8,620 nucleotides of DNA from assembly GCA_037134755.1 (NCBI GenBank), contig JBAXLO010000200.1, positions 1-8,620 on the forward strand. The letters run 5' to 3'. Below are positions 6,592-8,620 of this stretch, piece after piece. The DNA comes from JBAXLO01 sp037134755 (GTDB lineage Bacteria > Bacteroidota > Bacteroidia > Bacteroidales > JACABE01). Position 1 is the stretch's first letter; each line of letters begins with the position of its first letter. The translations under genes and the position numbers were made by a program. Under the pieces are notes generated by a model, which saw only the letters and a list, made by a program, of their open reading frames with translations, was not told the DNA's origin and ran no database searches.

Positions 6592-6762
6592 ATGAAAGAA
6601 AACATAGACAACTTAGTAGCTGAATTAAATCAAAAGGTTACTGAATTAAATCAAAAGGTTACTGAAATAAATAAAAACGGAGCTTCAGCAAAAGCACTCA
6701 AAGAATACAACGATATTTGGTTTGAACTCTTCAAATATAAACATCCAATAATAAGGAAATAA
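6592..6762 (+). CDS. Small heptad-repeat coiled-coil protein, 56 residues
   Basis: The frame opens at an ATG with the leader ATAACATG, 4 bases after the previous stop, and ends at TAA 6760-6762. Residues 11-24 are two exact copies of the heptad ELNQKVT, followed by a third diverged one, EINKNGA. Leu/Ile and Val at fixed heptad positions indicate a short coiled coil, probably for self-association. The C-terminal half contains an aromatic segment YNDIWFELFKYKHP (39-52), loosely like YDWYFKYRAALLQVKYP in the protein encoded at 3027-3422. No function is known to me. Confidence 0.55.
   Translation: MKENIDNLVAELNQKVTELNQKVTEINKNGASAKALKEYNDIWFELFKYKHPIIRK
6622..6663 (+). repeat. Exact 21-bp tandem repeat, one coiled-coil heptad per unit
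   Basis: Two identical 21-base units lie at 6622-6642 and 6643-6663, with a diverged partial third unit after them. Each unit encodes the seven residues ELNQKVT in frame. Complete identity at the DNA level points to a recent duplication or slippage event. Confidence 0.9.
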
Positions 6763-6764
6763 AC

Positions 6765-6926
6765 ATGAAGAAATCATTTATAATAATATTTGCAATTGTA
6801 TTCTACTCTATATTAGCTTACAACTTAGATTATTTATATAAGAATAATATTAAGAAGGATGCTGAGATTAAGAAACTCAACGAAAAGTTATATTTAGATT
6901 CACTTTTAATTAGTAGCCATGAATAA
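6765..6926 (+). CDS. Small single-span membrane protein, 53 residues
   Basis: The frame opens at an ATG 2 bases after the previous stop (leader AAACATG). After MKKS comes a hydrophobic stretch FIIIFAIVFYSILAY (residues 5-19), long enough to be a membrane anchor or uncleaved signal. It is followed by a charged helical segment with KNNIKKDAEIKKLNEKLY (26-43), probably a short coiled coil. There is no lipobox Cys. The topology, with an N-terminal anchor and a coiled coil outside, is also seen in inner-membrane spanins, but there is no lysis gene nearby to support that. The last 8 bases overlap the VRR-NUC gene. Confidence 0.55.
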   Translation: MKKSFIIIFAIVFYSILAYNLDYLYKNNIKKDAEIKKLNEKLYLDSLLISSHE

Positions 6927-7323
6927 CCAACTACTCAAAGAACTTGCTACCTCAGCAAAGAATGAACATGAATTACAATCTTATTGTGTGCAATGGTTTA
7001 ATCTTAATTATCCTAAATCATTATTATTTGCCATCCCTAACGGAGGCTTAAGGAATCTGAAGGTGGCAGTTAAATTAAAAAAAGAGGGTGTCGTTAGTGG
7101 AATTCCTGACTTATTTCTTGCAAAAGGAACTCCAGATTATAACGGACTTTTTATTGAAATGAAATACGGTAAAGGCAAAACAAGAAGTAATCAGAATGAA
7201 ATACACACAAAATTATTAGACAGTAATTATGCAGTTGCTACTTGCTGGACTTACGAAGGATTTACAGACATTGTGACATTATATATGAACAATGTTTCAA
7301 TCAATAATAATAATAATAAATAA
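6919..7323 (+). CDS. VRR-NUC domain nuclease
   Basis: 134 residues. The domain fills about residues 15-123. E18 (HELQ) begins the nuclease core, IPNGG is at 39-43, GIPDLFLA with D64 at 61-68, and FIEMKYGKGKTRSNQ with E80, K82 and Q92 at 78-92. This is the E...D...ExK...Q pattern of the VRR-NUC branch of the PD-(D/E)XK superfamily, whose members include FAN1 and many phage stand-alone nucleases. The likely role is cleavage of branched DNA or flaps during phage replication and recombination, fitting the helicase and exonuclease upstream. The length is typical of phage single-domain forms. The C-terminus ends in a low-complexity Asn tract encoded by AAT repeats (about 7302-7319), probably made by slippage and outside the domain. 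Confidence 0.88.
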   Translation: MNNQLLKELATSAKNEHELQSYCVQWFNLNYPKSLLFAIPNGGLRNLKVAVKLKKEGVVSGIPDLFLAKGTPDYNGLFIEMKYGKGKTRSNQNEIHTKLLDSNYAVATCWTYEGFTDIVTLYMNNVSINNNNNK

Positions 7324-7337
7324 ATAAATTTAACGAA

Positions 7338-7685
7338 ATGGAAAACGGAATCCACCAATTAAAATTAAAGGAAATCAGAGTAAGTGATCTGAATCCTCGC
7401 AAAACAATCAATCAATCTTCAATAGAAGAATTGGCACAATCAATTAAAGAAGTAGGAGTATTATCTCCTATAATGGTAAGAACAAACGCAGGCAAAGGAT
7501 GTCCTTTTGAAATCATTTATGGAGAAAGAAGATACAGAGCTGCTGCACTTGCAGGTTTAGAAATCATACCTGCAATAGTTAGAACTCAGGTAACCGATTC
7601 TGAAGCTTTGGATTTAATGATTACTGAGAACCTGCAAAGGGAAGATGTTAAACCACTGGAAGATAGTTTCAGACTCTTCAATTGA
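7338..7685 (+). CDS. ParB N-terminal domain protein, truncated at a sequence junction
   Basis: 115 residues. The ParB/Srx fold motifs are clear: LNPRK at 18-22, ELAQSIKEVGVLSPIMVR at 31-48, GERRYRAA at 62-69 (the CTP-binding box) and ENLQREDVKPLE at 97-108. In ParB proteins this last motif leads into a helix-turn-helix DNA-binding domain. Here the similarity ends at Glu108 (about 7661), and eight unrelated residues follow to a TGA at 7683-7685. The linker, helix-turn-helix and dimerisation domain are therefore missing. The rest of the sequence belongs to an amidoligase read in another frame. Phage ParB-like proteins can act as CTP-dependent switches, nucleases or regulators; this fragment may keep CTP binding but not site-specific DNA binding. 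TGA is the only stop of its kind among the genes here. Confidence 0.85.
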   Translation: MENGIHQLKLKEIRVSDLNPRKTINQSSIEELAQSIKEVGVLSPIMVRTNAGKGCPFEIIYGERRYRAAALAGLEIIPAIVRTQVTDSEALDLMITENLQREDVKPLEDSFRLFN

Positions 7686-8265
7686 TGGAGTAAGGTCATT
7701 TGAAATAGTAAGTCCAATTTTAGAAGGTGAAGCTGGAATAAATGAAATTGATATAGTTTGTCAGGTTTTAGAACAAACCGGAGCAAAAGTAAATAAGAGC
7801 TGCGGATTACATATACATTTTGATGCTGAAGGTTTATCACTTGATACTTGGAAGAGGATATATAAAAATTATGCTAAACTTGAAAATACAATTGATGGTT
7901 TTATGCCTGAATCAAGAAGAGGCAACACTAACAGATTTTGTAAAGGTTTTAAAAATATTCAAAACTTCAGTAATAAAATTAATAATGCATCAAGCTTGAG
8001 AGCAATAAGTGAAATTTTTAATAATGACAGATATTATAAAATTAACCCTGTTTCTTACTCAAGACATAACACTTGCGAATTTAGACAACATGCAGGAACA
8101 ATGGATTACAGAAAAATAACAAGATGGATAAAATTTTTACATAATCTTTGCGAATTTTCTACTACTTTTGAAGTCTCAGATTCAACTTTAAATGGACTTG
8201 CAAAATTTAATCAAGCAGCTATAAGTGAATATTATAAATTTAGAACACAAAAATTAGCAGCATAA
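7645..8265 (+). CDS. Amidoligase_2 family protein, N-terminally truncated
   Basis: Family-like sequence begins at about 7657 (WKIVSDSS); the ATG at 7645 lies inside ParB coding sequence and is only the first available start. The conserved middle and C-terminal motifs of Amidoligase_2 (glutamine-synthetase-like fold, predicted ATP-dependent amide-bond formation) are present: FEIVSPIL at residues 19-26, CGLHIHFDA at 53-61, RRGNTNRFC at 91-99 and EFRQHAGTMDYRKITRWI at 145-162. Full family members carry an N-terminal strand with a G-x-E-x-E type motif before the WKxVxDxS region; that part is absent here. The remnant therefore lacks part of the metal and nucleotide site and is probably inactive unless the intact gene exists elsewhere. 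It is followed by an overlapping start codon (TAATG) of the next gene. Confidence 0.8.
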   Translation: MLNHWKIVSDSSIDGVRSFEIVSPILEGEAGINEIDIVCQVLEQTGAKVNKSCGLHIHFDAEGLSLDTWKRIYKNYAKLENTIDGFMPESRRGNTNRFCKGFKNIQNFSNKINNASSLRAISEIFNNDRYYKINPVSYSRHNTCEFRQHAGTMDYRKITRWIKFLHNLCEFSTTFEVSDSTLNGLAKFNQAAISEYYKFRTQKLAA

Positions 8266-8492
8266 TGAAATACATTTTAGAAGATGGAGGCATAATAAAT
8301 GCCTCCTCAAACGAAGAGTTTGTTGAGCAATTAAAAGATGGAAGTAAATTCGATTCACACCTCAGTACTGAGGAATATATCGAAGCTTTTTCCAAAAGGA
8401 TATCTATGTACTATGGTAAAAAAATACTTTCGGGTAGTGTAAATATTCTAGTCCAGGAATTAAAAAGAATTGGATATTTAAAGATAGAATAA
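8265..8492 (+). CDS. Unrecognised small protein encoded directly after the amidoligase, 75 residues
   Basis: The ATG shares its A with the amidoligase stop (TAATG), so translation is probably coupled. The product starts with a strand-like MKYILEDGGIINASS, then an acidic helical region (NEEFVEQLKDGSKFD, TEEYIEAFSKRISMYYG) and a C-terminal helix VNILVQELKRIGYLK. There is no signal peptide or membrane segment. Close coupling suggests that it works with the amidoligase, perhaps as a substrate or accessory protein, but that is guilt by association only. Codons 8-14 form a perfect hairpin in the RNA (8286-8306). Confidence 0.7.
   Translation: MKYILEDGGIINASSNEEFVEQLKDGSKFDSHLSTEEYIEAFSKRISMYYGKKILSGSVNILVQELKRIGYLKIE
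8286..8306 (+). other. Perfect 8-bp RNA hairpin near the start of the last small gene
   Basis: GGAGGCAT (8286-8293) pairs with ATGCCTCC (8299-8306) around the loop AATAA. A second stem, CAAAC with GTTTG (8308-8312 and 8318-8322), follows one base later, also with a 5-base loop. There is no T tract, so neither looks like a terminator. The hairpin begins 21 bases after the start codon at 8265. It may be chance. Confidence 0.4.
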
Positions 8493-8527
8493 TGTTAAAT
8501 GTTCCTTGTTTCGTTCCTGTAGTAAAT

Positions 8528-8553
8528 AAAAAAGCACTCAAAAAGAGTGCTTT
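8528..8553 (-). terminator. Intrinsic terminator downstream of the minus-strand tRNA
   Basis: AAAGCACTC (8531-8539) and GAGTGCTTT (8545-8553) form a 9-bp stem with an A5/T5 loop. Read on the - strand, the stem is followed by a run of six T (complement of 8528-8533), as needed for termination of transcripts coming from the tRNA. On the + strand only TTT follows, so it would work weakly if at all for the phage operon. Confidence 0.75.
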
Positions 8554-8567
8554 AAATGTTGTTTTAG

Positions 8568-8620
8568 TGGTCCCACCTGGACTTGAACCAGGGGCCTACT
8601 GATTATGAGTCAGTTGCTCT
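8568..8620 (-). tRNA. Elongator-type tRNA(CAU), probably tRNA-Met, 5' part cut by window end
   Basis: Read on the - strand, the visible part holds the 3' half of the D stem (GAGC), a perfect anticodon stem ACTGA/TCAGT around CTCATAA (anticodon CAU), variable loop AGGCC, T stem CCTGG/CCAGG around TTCAAGT, acceptor strand TGGGACC and discriminator A73. CCA is not encoded (CTA follows). It lacks the G-C-rich anticodon stem of initiators, so it is an elongator Met tRNA, or less likely the Ile tRNA whose CAU is modified to lysidine. It is the only gene pointing against the phage operon and has its own terminator. Confidence 0.88.

Noticed and set aside
7302..7325. AAT/AAAT microsatellite considered as an origin or att element
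   Set aside because: It is simple low-complexity sequence that encodes the Asn tail of the VRR-NUC protein and runs into the A-rich leader of the next gene.
7683..7685. TGA recoded as Trp, or programmed frameshift, to join ParB with the amidoligase
   Set aside because: Reading through TGA in the ParB frame gives no ParB-like sequence and soon stops; a frameshift would still leave the ParB DNA-binding domain and the amidoligase N-terminus missing.
7586..7840. 84-codon - strand frame across the ParB-amidoligase junction
   Set aside because: It is antisense to recognisable family sequence on both sides and has a repetitive Leu-rich product.

Overview
This AT-rich window (roughly one third G+C by eye) looks like the replication and recombination region of a bacteriophage or prophage whose host is probably in the Bacteroidota. 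Every supported protein gene lies on the + strand with gaps or overlaps of a few bases. Most starts are preceded by A-rich leaders (for example AATCAAATG, AACGAAATG, AATAACATG) and no Shine-Dalgarno site, as is usual in Bacteroidota. All genes that I consider intact stop with TAA.

Layout. 1-126: tail of an unknown coiled-coil gene. 154-1777: a Sak4-like P-loop ATPase overlapping a PD-(D/E)XK exonuclease, a typical phage annealase/exonuclease pair. 1788-2932: three small genes. The middle one (1998-2321) resembles the Acb2/Tad1 hairpin family of phage proteins that bind immune signalling nucleotides. 2940-3012: a tRNA with a CAU anticodon and several initiator features, inserted between two genes of the operon. 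3027-3422: unknown small gene. 3435-6143: a SMARCAL1-like SNF2 helicase whose Walker A motif is interrupted between Lys and Thr by a 348-residue intein. The intein has a LAGLIDADG endonuclease and the Trp-Cys-Thr residues that mark class 3 inteins. 6133-6926: four small genes, three of them under 60 residues, including one with an exact 21-bp tandem repeat encoding heptads and one single-span membrane protein. 6919-7323: a VRR-NUC nuclease.

7338-8265 holds a break. A ParB N-terminal domain runs up to about 7661 and is joined, in a different frame, to the C-terminal two thirds of an Amidoligase_2 protein starting at about 7657. The end of one gene and the beginning of the other are missing, so this is a deletion or an assembly join. 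8265-8492 is a small unknown gene.

From 8528 the organisation changes: a terminator on the - strand and a 5'-truncated elongator-type tRNA(CAU) on the - strand, converging on the phage genes. This may be the host side of an attachment site.

Together the ATPase, exonuclease, helicase and VRR-NUC nuclease would process and anneal DNA ends during phage replication, with the tRNA and the possible anti-immune protein made from the same transcript. There is no intergenic stretch longer than about 30 bases until 8492. I saw no CRISPR array, insertion sequence or rRNA.
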